DNA of 64,000 bases from NIC37A-2 sp050289625 (GTDB taxonomy: Bacteria; Myxococcota_A; Polyangia; Polyangiales; Polyangiaceae): assembly GCA_050289625.1 (NCBI GenBank), contig JBNKGC010000004.1, forward strand, positions 1-64,000, written 5' to 3'. Each line of letters begins with the position of its first letter. Position 1 is the first letter of the stretch. The translations under genes and the position numbers were made by a program. Shown one piece after another: positions 30,037-39,607 of the stretch. The notes under the pieces are model-generated. The model ran no database searches, was not told the DNA's origin, and saw only the letters and a list, made by a program, of their open reading frames with translations.

Positions 30037-31116
30037 ATGGAAGCTGTGCGTGTTGGTGTCGTGATGGGGGGAACGTCGAGCGAGCGTGAAGTCTCGCTTC
30101 AGTCAGGCGCGGCGGTTGCGAGTGCGCTCGAAGCACGAGGCTACGACGTCGTGCGGATCGACGTGGGAAGCGGGGCTCGAGTGTTCGAGGAGCTGGCGGG
30201 TGCGTCGATGGATGTCGCGTTCCTCGCCTTGCACGGACGCCAGGGCGAAGACGGCTGCGTCCAAGGCATGCTCGAAATGCTTGGGGTGCCCTACACGGGC
30301 TCCGGCGTTCTCACGAGCGCTCTGGCGATGGACAAGCTGAAGAGCAAGGAACTGTTCCGGCTTCACAACGTTCCCACGCCCCCGTACTACGTCCTCGATC
30401 GCCGTCAGGCGGACGAGCTGGCAGACGTTCATGGATCCTTCGGGTTCCCGGTCGTGGTGAAGCCCCGCCGCGAGGGCTCCAGCATGGGGGTTTCCAAGGC
30501 TTGCAGTTTGGCAGAGCTCACCACGGCGGTGGAGGCAGCTCTCGTCTACGACGACTCGGTCCTCGTGGAGCGCTACGTGGCTGGCGTCGAAGTTGCGGTC
30601 GGGATCCTCGATGGGCAGGTTCTCGGAGCAATCGAGATCGCTCCCAAGAACGAGCTCTACGATTTCGAGGCGAAATACACCGCCGGCATGACCGAGTATT
30701 TTTTGCCGGTGCGCCTGCCGGAGACCCGTTTGCGCGGCATCATGAACCTCGCCGAGCGTGCGGCGCAGGCACTCGAAGTGCGCGGCGCTGCGCGGGTCGA
30801 TCTTCTCGTGACCCCAGGAATGAACGAGTACGTTCTCGAGGTGAATACGCTGCCTGGCATGACGCCGACCAGCCTCTTACCGAAGATCGCAGATGCAGCT
30901 GGGTACGACTTCGGGAGCCTCTGCGAAGCGATCGTGGACGGTGCCCGCCTGGATGCTTCGTCCAGTTCAACCATCGGCGCGACGTCCCGCCAGCGGGTGG
31001 TGCTGCCCGGAGCTCGAGACCTGGGCGCCTGGGAAGAGATCTCCTTCGATGCGGGGCAGCCCGCGTACGTGGGCTCCGGCCGACGCCGCGCTGACACCGC
31101 TCGCCGTTCGGCGTGA
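30037..31116 (+). CDS. ddl: D-alanine--D-alanine ligase
   Basis: A 359-residue ATP-grasp enzyme making the D-Ala-D-Ala dipeptide of peptidoglycan. It has GGTSSEREVSLQSG at the N-terminus, ALHGRQGEDGCVQG, the ATP-binding KPRREGSSMGVSK, YDFEAKY and the metal-binding EVNTLPGMTPTSLLPK. About 45 residues follow the normal end of the family; this tail is Ser/Arg-rich and has no recognised domain. The next gene overlaps its stop by 4 bp (GTGA). Confidence 0.94.
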   Translation: MEAVRVGVVMGGTSSEREVSLQSGAAVASALEARGYDVVRIDVGSGARVFEELAGASMDVAFLALHGRQGEDGCVQGMLEMLGVPYTGSGVLTSALAMDKLKSKELFRLHNVPTPPYYVLDRRQADELADVHGSFGFPVVVKPRREGSSMGVSKACSLAELTTAVEAALVYDDSVLVERYVAGVEVAVGILDGQVLGAIEIAPKNELYDFEAKYTAGMTEYFLPVRLPETRLRGIMNLAERAAQALEVRGAARVDLLVTPGMNEYVLEVNTLPGMTPTSLLPKIADAAGYDFGSLCEAIVDGARLDASSSSTIGATSRQRVVLPGARDLGAWEEISFDAGQPAYVGSGRRRADTARRSA

Positions 31117-31763
31117 GCGAGAAAGGGGGGCTTCGTCGGCGCGCCGGGCTCCTCGGGGGAGCCGCGGCGCTCGTTGCGGCTCTGGCTGCTTTCGTCGTCT
31201 GGAAGCAGGAACGGAGCTCCGAGCCGTTCGACGATGCGGACCGATCGGACACCGCGTCCGCGGTCGCACCGGTCGCGTCCTCGCGGACGGATCCATTCGA
31301 TGGTCGTCCGCGCAGACTGACTGCCCTGGTGACGGAAGCACGTCGCCGCTCTCTGGAGTGGAACGGTCGCGCGGACCTGGTGCGGATCGAGGCGTCGGGA
31401 TTTTCCGAGATGAAGCTCGCGACCCGTGCCGGCGGACGCGCTCAGATGACCTACGAAGTCCCGTTAGGCGGACTTCCTGGCTCTCCCGGCGCCGAAGTCA
31501 CGGAGCGTCTGGTCGTGCTGTACGACCGCGATGGAATGCGTGAGACCCCGTCCTACGCCAAGCCGTCGGGGCCCGGTGTCGAGCATCCAGAGTGCCCGGC
31601 GGACGAGGTGCTTCGAGTCCTCTCGGGCCAAGAGCGCGAGGCACGAGCCCTCATTTATCTGAAAGATCCGGACCGGAAGGGCCCGGTCTGGGTCGCCCTG
31701 TTCGACGGAATGGAGCAGGACGAGAGATTTGCGGGGGACACCTGCGCCATCCTGCGCAGGTGA
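31113..31763 (+). CDS. Single-pass membrane protein of unknown function
   Basis: A 216-residue protein with a basic N-terminus, one transmembrane helix (GLLGGAAALVAALAAFVVW, about residues 12-30), an Asp/Ser-rich linker and a soluble domain (about 65-215). The GTG start overlaps the ddl stop, which suggests a cell-envelope role coupled to peptidoglycan precursor synthesis. No family recognised. Confidence 0.75.
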   Translation: MSEKGGLRRRAGLLGGAAALVAALAAFVVWKQERSSEPFDDADRSDTASAVAPVASSRTDPFDGRPRRLTALVTEARRRSLEWNGRADLVRIEASGFSEMKLATRAGGRAQMTYEVPLGGLPGSPGAEVTERLVVLYDRDGMRETPSYAKPSGPGVEHPECPADEVLRVLSGQEREARALIYLKDPDRKGPVWVALFDGMEQDERFAGDTCAILRR

Positions 31764-31781
31764 GCTGCCTGCCAGCGCCGC

Positions 31782-34343
31782 TCATTCGACCAGCATGCCG
31801 CGGATTTCGTCTGCAGCGCGATACGTCTTCAGGTGAGCGACTAGGCGCTCTCGTGTCTTCCAGGGCAAGACGTTGCCGCGAGGCGTCGCGTACTCGAGAT
31901 ACAGGTTGTCGTCGGTCGATCGAAGCGCGGTACGGGGCAGGTCGTTCGAGCGAGCCAAGTCGTCGAGGTAGCGCTCGAGACCGTTCCCAGTCACGAGCAC
32001 GTCGCCGAGGAGCTCGGGCAGAAGTCTGCCGTCGGGGAGCACCTCGTGGATGGCGTCTCGGGCCATGAGGGCCTCAAGGCGGCTCGAGGAAGTGCGTAGC
32101 GGCTCGTCGGACGCCACCAGGATGCCTTGCCCTCCGCCGTAGAACAGGGCCACGTGGGGGAAGACGTCGCAGAGCGTATTCAGAATCGTGGCGAAATCCT
32201 TCTCGTAGATGTGGTGGAGCTGCACCCACTGCTGGAAGATCCCACCTGGGCGCAGACGTGCGCGAACCAGCTCGTAGTATTCGACGCTGTAGAGGCTTGC
32301 AGCACCGGCGAACCAAATGCTGGACAGCTCCATGCCGATCAGATCGTACTTGCCTTGGTCGAGCAGGAGATGGTTGCGACCATCGGCAATGTGCACAGCG
32401 AGCCTTGGATCGTCGAGAGCACCGCGATTCGGTCCCCGGAAGAACTCGCCGGCTGCTTCGACGATGGCGGGGGAGATCTCGACGAGATCGAGCCGTTTCC
32501 ACGGATAGGCCGCGAGGGTGCCGAGGGTTGTGCCGGTGCCGAGACCGATCACCAAGGCGTGGTCGAAGCGGCTCACGAACAGACTCGGATAGTGGGCGAA
32601 AAACCGCTGAGCTTTCAGTTCCCAGCCGTTGTTGCCTTGGAATTTGCCGTTCGTGTACAGCGTCGAAACCGGGCCTTCTCGATCGCGAGCCGGGCGTTCG
32701 ATCACGGTGGTGACACCCCCGTGCACGTCCTCTCGGACGAAGCGGAGCTCGCCCTGCTGCTGATGGCCGTCGAAGTAGACGTTTGTCCCCGCCGTCATCT
32801 TCACGAGGTCCCAGCGCGGAAGCAGGAGCGCTATCAGGGTCGCCGCTCCTGCTAGAACTACCGGTGCAGCGCGTGCGCTCGACGCGCCGGTGCTCGGGCC
32901 GAAGATGCGGCTGGCGGCGGCACCGAGCAACAGGAACGACACGGCGACGGCGCGAAGGGTGAGCTCGGAGCCGAGGACGGGTAGGAGCAGATAGCCGGCC
33001 GCGAGAGAGCCAGCGACGGCGCCGAGCGTGTTCACCGCGGTCAGGCGTCCCACCCAGAGCCCCACGTCGCGTTCGCGCGCCACACGCTGGAGAAGCAGCG
33101 GGAACGTCAGGCCCATCAGGGTCGTTGGCGCGGCGAGTAGGCAGAATGCGGACGCGGCACGAACCGCCTCGCGTCCCTCGAAGGTGATCACTTCCTTCCC
33201 CAGACTGGTGAACAAGAGCGGGAGCTCGTCCCAAACGGGGAGGGTGACGAGGAGGCTCAGGCCGGAGGCGAAAAGGCTCAGAGGCAGGGCGCGATGGCCA
33301 AAGCGCCGCGCAGCCCAAGCGGCTCGTGAAGCGCCGAAAAATAGGCAAATCAGAAAGATCGCGAGGATGAGACCGAACGCGTACGCGCTGTTGCCGATCA
33401 GCACGGCGAGCAGATGGGTCTCGACGACCTCGAGGATGAAGATCAGCGCGCCCGAAGCGATGGCGAGCACCATCAGGAGGGGGCGCTCGTCACGATGGGG
33501 GGCTCGGGGATGGATCGTGCTGCCCACCTCGGCTTCGAGTCGCGCGCCGCCGGGCGTGCCTTCGTTCGGGGCATCGGGTCCCGACGCGGGGGGCGATGCA
33601 GCAGCTTCGTGAGGAGCTGCTGTGACGCGCCGGCCAAAAGCGATCGCAACGGCTCCCACGATGGCGCTCAGCGTCGCGGAGCCGAGCAGGGTGCCGCTCA
33701 GGCCGAGCGCCGGGAGCACGACATAGGCCGCTAAGAGCGCGCCGCTCGCGCCGCCCAGGGTGTTCGCCGCGTAGAGCGCACCGAGCTGACGGTCCCGTCG
33801 ACCAGGCTGGGGCGCAAGAGCACGGGTCAACACGGGCAGGGTTGCGCCCATCGCTACGGTGGGGATGACGACCACGGCGAGCGCGAGGATCCAGCGGAGC
33901 GCGCTGAGCGCCACGAGCGAATCCGGGAGGGCTCTGGCTGCGGCGACGTAGAGCGGTCCGAGCGCATGAAACGCCGGGGCCGAAACGGCCACGCACGCCG
34001 CGACCACGAGCTCCAGGACGCCGTAGGCTTGCAGCGGGCGGTCGAGACGGGCTGCCAGGCGACCGCCCCAGTGCGCTCCGAGGGAGAGCCCCACCATGAA
34101 TGCGGCGAGCACGGCGCTCACGGCATAGGCGGTCGAGCCGACGATGTACCCGAGGTACTTCGAGAAGCAGACCTGATCGACGAGACCGGCCGCCCCGGAA
34201 ACGACGAACAGGATCGCGACGAGGCGAAAGGGCAGGGGCGTCGACGCGCTGCCGGGTCCAGGCAGCGGCAGGCGGTCACGCAAACGCTTCGCGCTCGTCG
34301 GGGGCAGGCTCTCAGGGTTTTCTAGCTGCGCGGCGTCGGTCAA
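31782..34343 (-). CDS. Fused MFS-like membrane domain and spermidine-synthase-like domain
   Basis: An 853-residue protein. Residues about 35-520 hold roughly 14 hydrophobic helices in two blocks separated by a loop (about 245-290). Residues about 540-800 form a SpeE-like Rossmann domain (LVIGLGTGTTLGTLAAYPWK, then LVEISPAIVEAA, DGRNHLLL, YDLIGMELSSIW, YYELVRARLRPGG). The classical aminopropyl-transfer Asp region reads GMELSSIW, so genuine spermidine synthase activity is uncertain. Such fusions are common in bacteria and mostly uncharacterised. Confidence 0.87.
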   Translation of the reverse strand: MTDAAQLENPESLPPTSAKRLRDRLPLPGPGSASTPLPFRLVAILFVVSGAAGLVDQVCFSKYLGYIVGSTAYAVSAVLAAFMVGLSLGAHWGGRLAARLDRPLQAYGVLELVVAACVAVSAPAFHALGPLYVAAARALPDSLVALSALRWILALAVVVIPTVAMGATLPVLTRALAPQPGRRDRQLGALYAANTLGGASGALLAAYVVLPALGLSGTLLGSATLSAIVGAVAIAFGRRVTAAPHEAAASPPASGPDAPNEGTPGGARLEAEVGSTIHPRAPHRDERPLLMVLAIASGALIFILEVVETHLLAVLIGNSAYAFGLILAIFLICLFFGASRAAWAARRFGHRALPLSLFASGLSLLVTLPVWDELPLLFTSLGKEVITFEGREAVRAASAFCLLAAPTTLMGLTFPLLLQRVARERDVGLWVGRLTAVNTLGAVAGSLAAGYLLLPVLGSELTLRAVAVSFLLLGAAASRIFGPSTGASSARAAPVVLAGAATLIALLLPRWDLVKMTAGTNVYFDGHQQQGELRFVREDVHGGVTTVIERPARDREGPVSTLYTNGKFQGNNGWELKAQRFFAHYPSLFVSRFDHALVIGLGTGTTLGTLAAYPWKRLDLVEISPAIVEAAGEFFRGPNRGALDDPRLAVHIADGRNHLLLDQGKYDLIGMELSSIWFAGAASLYSVEYYELVRARLRPGGIFQQWVQLHHIYEKDFATILNTLCDVFPHVALFYGGGQGILVASDEPLRTSSSRLEALMARDAIHEVLPDGRLLPELLGDVLVTGNGLERYLDDLARSNDLPRTALRSTDDNLYLEYATPRGNVLPWKTRERLVAHLKTYRAADEIRGMLVE

Positions 34344-34429
34344 GGAGCGCCGACCATAGCAGAATCATCATCATTCCCCGTTTCGAGGTGCTGGGCCGGC
34401 CCGGCGGTCGGTACGGTGAGCCCCGGAAG

Positions 34430-34870
34430 TTAGGGAAGAAAGAGTGTTCGCTCCTCGGGGCTTGGGATCTGGCAGAGGTCGCGGCGTCCGAAGATCCGGT
34501 AACGGAAGCGGGCGACCGTCGCGTAGACGGGGTTCGTGAGCCATTCGGGAAGCCAGCGAAACCAGGCGGCCGCCCGCCAGGGTAGTGGCAGGTAGCGAGC
34601 CAGCTCGAGCCATGCGGTCATGCGAAAGTAGAGCCTGCTGTCGTCGAGGAAGACGAGGGTGTCGAGGTGGTCGGGAAAAGCGGGCATGAGCTGCAGGACG
34701 TGCGCCGCGGTTTCACCCTGAAGCGGCGCGTAGTGAAGGGCGCGCTGTCGGTCGACACGAACCAGGAAGCGGACGGATCGCGTGCAGAGGCCGCAGACCC
34801 CGTCGTAGAAAACGATGCGAGGGGGCAGGGCTGCCGGAAAGGAATCACCGGGAGGAGGGGAAGACGCCAT
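34430..34870 (-). CDS. DCC-family thiol-disulfide oxidoreductase-like protein (DUF393)
   Basis: A 146-residue protein with the family hallmark FYDGVCGLCTRSVRFLVRVD (DxxCxxC) near residue 24, a hydrophobic C-terminal half, and RDLCQIPSPEER close to the end. The ATG at 34870 is preferred because upstream residues are not protein-like. The family is predicted to be redox active through the CxxC pair, but no substrate is known. Confidence 0.88.
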   Translation of the reverse strand: MASSPPPGDSFPAALPPRIVFYDGVCGLCTRSVRFLVRVDRQRALHYAPLQGETAAHVLQLMPAFPDHLDTLVFLDDSRLYFRMTAWLELARYLPLPWRAAAWFRWLPEWLTNPVYATVARFRYRIFGRRDLCQIPSPEERTLFLP

Positions 34871-35012
34871 GGTCGAACGGTCTGAAGCATAGCGGGCAGC
34901 CAATTCGACGCGCGAGCGAGCCTTCCTGGCTCGAAGATCAGGCCGGAGTTTTCTTCGTTGCATCGCGGTGTTGCGAGGAGAGTCGACGAACGCTATAGGT
35001 TCGGCCCCCCGG

Positions 35013-35087
35013 GTCCCCATCGTCTAGTCAGGCCCAGGACATCGCCCTTTCAAGGCGACGACGCGGGTTCGAATCCCGCTGGGGACG
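35013..35087 (+). tRNA. tRNA-Glu (anticodon UUC)
   Basis: The acceptor stem GTCCCCA pairs with TGGGGAC. The D arm, the anticodon stem TCGCC/GGCGA around CTTTCAA, and the T arm CGGG/CCCG around TTCGAAT are intact. The anticodon TTC reads GAA/GAG. The discriminator is G and no CCA is encoded. Confidence 0.95.
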
Positions 35088-35456
35088 CAAAGGAAGGCCT
35101 CCAGTCGAAAGACTGGGGGCCGACTGCTTTTTGTGGTCGCCGGAGTCCCGAGCGTTGTTCGAACCGTCAGAGGAGCAGGTGACGCACGGGGAGGGAGGCC
35201 TGCCGAGTGTTTCGCTGCGGGTTCGACCCGGAGTGGAGGGAGTCAAGCGAGCTGGACGGACTCCACGGACACTAGCCTTCCCAGCACGACCCGATCCCCA
35301 TACCAGGGCTGCCACCCCTCGGCAGAGAGATTGTGAGGGCGCAGAGACGGAGCACAGCCACGGTGGCGGGGTGGCCGCCCGGGATCGGGGGGCGCTTTTC
35401 ACGCGCGTGCGGCCTCTCGGTTTCGCGCCGAGGGGCAGCAGTGATAGCTGGGCGAG
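35088..35456. other. Non-coding interval after tRNA-Glu
   Basis: About 370 bp. It holds the tRNA terminator (35096-35132) and otherwise nothing I can support; short open frames on both strands look random. Confidence 0.55.
35096..35132 (+). terminator. Rho-independent terminator of tRNA-Glu
   Basis: GGCCTCCAGTC (35096-35106) pairs with GACTGGGGGCC (35111-35121) around a GAAA tetraloop, allowing one G-T pair. A run of five T follows at 35128-35132. Confidence 0.85.
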
Positions 35457-36260
35457 ATGAGCACTCGGACAATCCTCTGCGGAGCCGCCCTGTTGGTCGC
35501 ATGCCACTCGCAGGGCGAAGGCGCCGAGTCGCCGCCGCCGCCTCCACCTGCGGAGGCCCCTCACGTGGCTAGCGAGGAGCCTCCCGTCACTGCTTCCGCT
35601 ATGCCCTCGGGTCCCGCGGCCGTCACGCCTCCTCCCGGTGCAGACTGCCTGAGTCCCCAGGAAATCGAAGCGAACCTCGGGCTTTGGTGGAAAATGCAGA
35701 ACAAGCAGCTGAGCGTCGTGGGAGTCGGCCCCGACGGACACGTTCACGTGTACCAAGCGCCGTCCTTCGACGCGCCCGTCGCCGGGAGGCTGTCCTACGA
35801 TGCTCGCGACCTCGTGGCGACTGGCCGCGCCTGCCGTGAGGACGACAGCATCTTCGTTTCACTCCGTGCTGGCCCCGTTGCGGGTTGGGTGAACGCCGCT
35901 TCTCTGCTTCCCACGACGATGCCTGCCGAAGAGACCGCGCGTTTTCAGAAGTACTTGAAGGGTGAGACCTTCACGTCACCGGAAGGCCTCGCCGATGCAG
36001 TCGCCCGAGGTCTCGCTGCCGAGCACCCTGCGGAGGGCGAAGTGCCTTTCCAGGTCGAGGTTCTCGGCGTCGCTCGCAGCGATGTCGCTGGCAAGCGCAC
36101 CGCGCGCGTAGCCCTCGAGCCGTGCTGCTACGCCGACGACTCGGTTCGTGGTGAACAAGTCGATCTCGACCTCGACGAGCTAGGAGGGACGTGGCGGCTC
36201 GTGTCGGCCCGGGTTCGCCGTCTCTGTCCCCGCGGCGCGCAGGTGGCCCGCTGCCTGTGA
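35457..36260 (+). CDS. Predicted lipoprotein of unknown function
   Basis: A 267-residue protein with a short signal ending in LLVAC (Cys16) and a Pro-rich linker (about 25-60). The domain (about 62-267) contains VHVYQAPSFDAPVAGRL and GWVNAASLLP, which is suggestive of a bacterial SH3-like fold. The C-terminal half has paired cysteines (EPCCYADD, RRLCPRG). It is convergent with the carbonic anhydrase gene. Confidence 0.78.
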   Translation: MSTRTILCGAALLVACHSQGEGAESPPPPPPAEAPHVASEEPPVTASAMPSGPAAVTPPPGADCLSPQEIEANLGLWWKMQNKQLSVVGVGPDGHVHVYQAPSFDAPVAGRLSYDARDLVATGRACREDDSIFVSLRAGPVAGWVNAASLLPTTMPAEETARFQKYLKGETFTSPEGLADAVARGLAAEHPAEGEVPFQVEVLGVARSDVAGKRTARVALEPCCYADDSVRGEQVDLDLDELGGTWRLVSARVRRLCPRGAQVARCL

Positions 36261-36272
36261 ACAGCCGACGCT

Positions 36273-36920
36273 TCAGCGCTGGGCTGGTCCGCGCATGCGG
36301 TAGATCTCCGCGAGCTGATCGGGGCTCGAGATGCACAGATCCAGGTCTTTGAGGAGCCCGTCCTTCAAGGCATAGATCCAACCGTGCACGCAGACGTCTT
36401 GCCCGCGCCGCCAGGCATCTTGGACGATGGTCGTGTGGCAGACGTTGCGGACCTGCGCTGCGACGTTGATCTCGCACATGCGGTTGGTCTTCGCGACCGG
36501 GTCGAGCGTCGACAGGTCGGAGGCCAGGGGGCTGTTTTCGCAGACATCCTTGATCTGCCGGAGCCAATTGTCGATGAGACCGTGTGGCGCGTCCTGCAGG
36601 GCGGAGGTGACGCCACCGCATCCGTAGTGGCCACAGACGATGACGTGCTTCACCTGGAGCACATCGACCGCGTACTGGAGCACCGACAGGCAGTTGAGGT
36701 CCGTGTGCGAGACCACGTTGGCCACGTTGCGGTGCACGAAGACCTGCCCCGGCTCGAGCCCGATGATCTGATTGGCGGGAACTCGGCTGTCCGCGCACCC
36801 GATCCACAGATAAGGCGGGGTTTGCTGCGTCGCGAGGCTCTCGAAAAATTCGGGGTTCTCCTCGCGCATTTGCGTGGACCACCGCCGATTGTTGTCGAAC
36901 AGATGTTTGAGGACTCGCAT
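36273..36920 (-). CDS. can: Beta-class carbonic anhydrase
   Basis: A 215-residue zinc enzyme interconverting CO2 and bicarbonate. With the start at 36920 (MRVLKHLFDNNRRWS), the zinc ligands fall at Cys42, His98 and Cys101, with Asp44 of the CADSR motif, the same numbers as in E. coli Can. GHYGCGG and HRNVAN are intact. An in-frame ATG eight codons upstream is less likely. It stands alone on the minus strand. Confidence 0.95.
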   Translation of the reverse strand: MRVLKHLFDNNRRWSTQMREENPEFFESLATQQTPPYLWIGCADSRVPANQIIGLEPGQVFVHRNVANVVSHTDLNCLSVLQYAVDVLQVKHVIVCGHYGCGGVTSALQDAPHGLIDNWLRQIKDVCENSPLASDLSTLDPVAKTNRMCEINVAAQVRNVCHTTIVQDAWRRGQDVCVHGWIYALKDGLLKDLDLCISSPDQLAEIYRMRGPAQR

Positions 36921-37025
36921 GGCGAGGCGCCTACCATGAGGCACCCTACCGGTCCAAGACCCCGGGCGCCGCGCTCCGTCGAGGGCTTGCGCGAAGCCTG
37001 GGGGTGCGAAATATACGTTGCTCCG

Positions 37026-37430
37026 TCAGGCACGGAGAGTGCAGCTCACGGTGGCTTTGAACGTGTAGCTGGGAGACCCGCGGGCGGTCAGCACCGTGAC
37101 CAGCGTTCCCGCCGGCACATCCACTTGGATAGGTTCGGGGTTCACGTTCGTGCTCACCGCGCACTCGGCGTCCGATTCGCAGGCGTTTTGAATGTGGACC
37201 CGGTGCTCGTAGCCCGAGCGGTACACCGACTCGGCCCGGTAGGTGATGCAAGCGGGCTTCTCGGCGGGCCGCCGTTCTTCTCTCGCCCCATCCCGCGCGA
37301 CGGGCTCCGCGCATGGTGGGGGTGCGGTGACGGTGATGACGGGGTCGCTCCAGACCGCGTTCGAGCCGAAAACGACCGCTCCGAGCAATGCCGCGACGCG
37401 TAGCATGACCCCCTGTGGAAGGTCTGACAT
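37026..37430 (-). CDS. Secreted protein of unknown function
   Basis: A 134-residue protein with a signal sequence (VMLRVAALLGAVVFGSNAVWS, about residues 8-28) and a short mature domain. The mature part is rich in Val/Thr and has cysteines at ACITYRAESV, QNACESDAEC and TVSCTLRA, so a disulfide-bonded beta fold is plausible. The start could be 37430 or the internal ATG at 37406. No family recognised. Confidence 0.65.
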   Translation of the reverse strand: MSDLPQGVMLRVAALLGAVVFGSNAVWSDPVITVTAPPPCAEPVARDGAREERRPAEKPACITYRAESVYRSGYEHRVHIQNACESDAECAVSTNVNPEPIQVDVPAGTLVTVLTARGSPSYTFKATVSCTLRA

Positions 37431-37544
37431 GGGGTCTTGCCAGGCGCCATGCGACGCCTGCACCACGCCTCGGAGGAGCACCCCGCGAAACTAGTCCGCT
37501 TGGGTAGTCTTCTCATCGGCGCAATGCGCCGCGCGATCGCGTCG

Positions 37545-38438
37545 TCAGCTGGGACGCACGGGTAGCGTGAGGAGCTTGCCACCTCGCGGCGGGGGATCCA
37601 CCGGCGGCAGGGCGAGCACGTGTCGCTCAATCACAGGCAACGCGTGCAGGGCCGCCCCCTCGACGTGCAGTTCCGAGAAGGGTCCCTCGAAGACGAGGAG
37701 CAGGACGTAAATCGAGGCGAAGGAACGGGCGAAGTATCCGAGATCGGCTTGGTGGACCAGCCGGCGGAAAGTACTTCCGCCCTCCGCCAGCTCCGCTTCC
37801 GCGCGCACGTTGGCCAACGCACGCACCTCGAGCAACCGGACCCGACGTGCTCGAAGAGGGCGCGCGACGAGACGCTCGAGGGCGCGTCGCAGGCGACGTC
37901 GGTCTTCTTCGTCCACGCGGGCCTCGGTGAGGACCGCGTCGGCTTCGCCTGCTTCGAGCCCCGCCAAAAGTGCCAAATCGAGGCGACGCGAGCGCGCAAG
38001 TTCGCCCGCTCGGGCGAGGTCGATGGCGGCGTCGACGTCCTCGCTCCGATCGTGCGGTTCGGAGCTCCCCCAAATCACGGGCGAACGCAGGTCGACCACC
38101 AGGGCGCTCACGGCTCCCGTGCGTCCGGCCAGGGCGCACAGGGCGTCGTCCAGACGCCGACGGGCCAGTTGCTGCTCCGCGTCCTTGCGTGGAGCGGGAC
38201 CCTGGACCCCCAAGTCGAAAAAGGACTCTGCCATTTCCCGCAGACGCAGCTGCGCTCTCCGCGCGTCTTCCGGAGGCTCGGCGAAGGTGGCCACCAAGAT
38301 CCAACCGTTGGGGACTTCGGTGTAGAGCTGGAGCGGCCCCTCGGGGAACTTGCCTCCGATCTGGAGGTGGGCCGCGTCGCAGCCCAGCTCTTGACGAACG
38401 AGCCCGAGTACACGGTCCAAGGTCTGGTTGCTGCTCAC
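37545..38438 (-). CDS. Conserved-looking protein of unknown function
   Basis: A 297-residue soluble protein starting at the GTG at 38438 (MSSNQTLDRVLGLVRQELGCD). The first 75 residues resemble a small alpha/beta domain (LQLYTEVPNGWILVATF). The middle is Arg/Leu/Ala-rich and helical, and the C-terminal part contains RLVHQADLGYFARSFASIYV. No catalytic motif or signal peptide is seen. A longer open frame continues upstream, but its residues are a shadow of sequence ahead of the gene. It sits just downstream of the endopeptidase gene. Confidence 0.72.
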   Translation of the reverse strand: MSSNQTLDRVLGLVRQELGCDAAHLQIGGKFPEGPLQLYTEVPNGWILVATFAEPPEDARRAQLRLREMAESFFDLGVQGPAPRKDAEQQLARRRLDDALCALAGRTGAVSALVVDLRSPVIWGSSEPHDRSEDVDAAIDLARAGELARSRRLDLALLAGLEAGEADAVLTEARVDEEDRRRLRRALERLVARPLRARRVRLLEVRALANVRAEAELAEGGSTFRRLVHQADLGYFARSFASIYVLLLVFEGPFSELHVEGAALHALPVIERHVLALPPVDPPPRGGKLLTLPVRPS

Positions 38439-38473
38439 GACCTGGTCATTACACCGCGGAGCTGGGGTCCGGG

Positions 38474-39607
38474 TCAAAGAGGCGGCAGGCGCCGCTCCGG
38501 GAAGTTCAGCTGCCCCTGGATGGGTCGAGGACCACCCTTCCGCGGGATCTTGTACACGCGCCGCGCCTGGATGAGGGTATTGCGCAAGCCGTTGGCTCGC
38601 TGGATCGCCTCGACCGTCGTTCCGTAGCGCCTGGCCAGTTTGCCGAGGGTTTCGCCTTTGCGCACGCGGTGTTGGGCAAAGACCGTCACCGGGGGGACCA
38701 ACTTGTGGGCGACCAAGAGGGAGTAGAGCCGCTGGCCGCTTCGCTGGGCGATGGGGTTGAAAAAGCGGACGTGGATGTGGGTCCCGTGGCCGCGCACATG
38801 GCGAATGATCGCTTGGCGAGAGCCCAGGGTTTCGAAAAGGCTCTGAACCCACTCCGGATCTTCGCCGCTTGCCAGGGCGTGTTCGCGGAGCACACGCTGG
38901 ATCGGGTGGTCGATGAGGATCATCTCGACATCCGTCTCCGTGACGAAAGCCCGCACGAGCGCCCAGGTACGCGCGACGTCCAGGTTGTCCGCGGTGGCTC
39001 GTCGATACCAGCGACGCTGCCCTTCGGCGTAGTAGTAGCCGACGTCCACGTCCCGACCCGACTGGTGGCTCAAGTGCGGGCTGAGGTGGCCCCCGCTTGC
39101 GCCGCTGATGTGGCCGATGTGTACGGGGGCCGTGTTCGGGAATTGTTCGTGGACCTTGCTGACCGCCGCCTGCAGGTAGGCCACCGTCTCTTCCGTCCCC
39201 CAAGCAAAGCCTGGTGAAACGAGCTCGAACAGCTTGCCGTCCTCGGGCCGCACACCGTTCAGCAGTCGCCCGTTGTTCGGAAGACCAACCGATAGCGAGC
39301 CGAGACTCTCGGGTGCTTCGAGGAGTCGGTTTTCTAGCTCTTCGTCCGAAAGATCCTCGAAGGGGCTTGCCTTCGCCGACGCCGAAGCCACCTCGCTGGG
39401 ACTGGCGGCCACGGCCTGCTCGTCACCGAGGGGCGTCGAGTCCTCTGCGGCGAGATCGGCGGCGTGCTCCGATGGGACCGGTTCGGCTCGCGCTGCCACC
39501 GGACTCGGTGGAGCAAGCCTTGGCTGTTCGGCCGGGGTCGGAAGGCTGGACCGCCCGGCACAGGCCGCTTGAACGAACGCGATCGCAAGGAGGGGGAGGA
39601 GTCTCAC
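38474..39607 (-). CDS. MepA-type penicillin-insensitive murein endopeptidase lipoprotein with LysM domain
   Basis: A 377-residue protein starting at a GTG. The signal is VRLLPLLAIAFVQAAC (lipobox Cys), and an Ala/Ser/Glu-rich linker follows. The peptidase M74 domain (about 105-300) has SGGHLSPHLSHQSGRDVDVG and GHGTHIHVRFFNP, the zinc-binding His/Asp motifs of MepA. A C-terminal LysM (about 318-362, RVRKGETLGKLARRYGTTVE) binds peptidoglycan. It would cut D-Ala-mDAP cross-links in the wall, probably anchored to the outer membrane. Confidence 0.9.
   Translation of the reverse strand: MRLLPLLAIAFVQAACAGRSSLPTPAEQPRLAPPSPVAARAEPVPSEHAADLAAEDSTPLGDEQAVAASPSEVASASAKASPFEDLSDEELENRLLEAPESLGSLSVGLPNNGRLLNGVRPEDGKLFELVSPGFAWGTEETVAYLQAAVSKVHEQFPNTAPVHIGHISGASGGHLSPHLSHQSGRDVDVGYYYAEGQRRWYRRATADNLDVARTWALVRAFVTETDVEMILIDHPIQRVLREHALASGEDPEWVQSLFETLGSRQAIIRHVRGHGTHIHVRFFNPIAQRSGQRLYSLLVAHKLVPPVTVFAQHRVRKGETLGKLARRYGTTVEAIQRANGLRNTLIQARRVYKIPRKGGPRPIQGQLNFPERRLPPL

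Noticed and set aside
31782..34343. Calling the MFS/SpeE fusion a true spermidine synthase
   Set aside because: The SAM-like Rossmann part is clear, but the aminopropyl-transfer residues are not convincingly present and the protein is mostly membrane helices.
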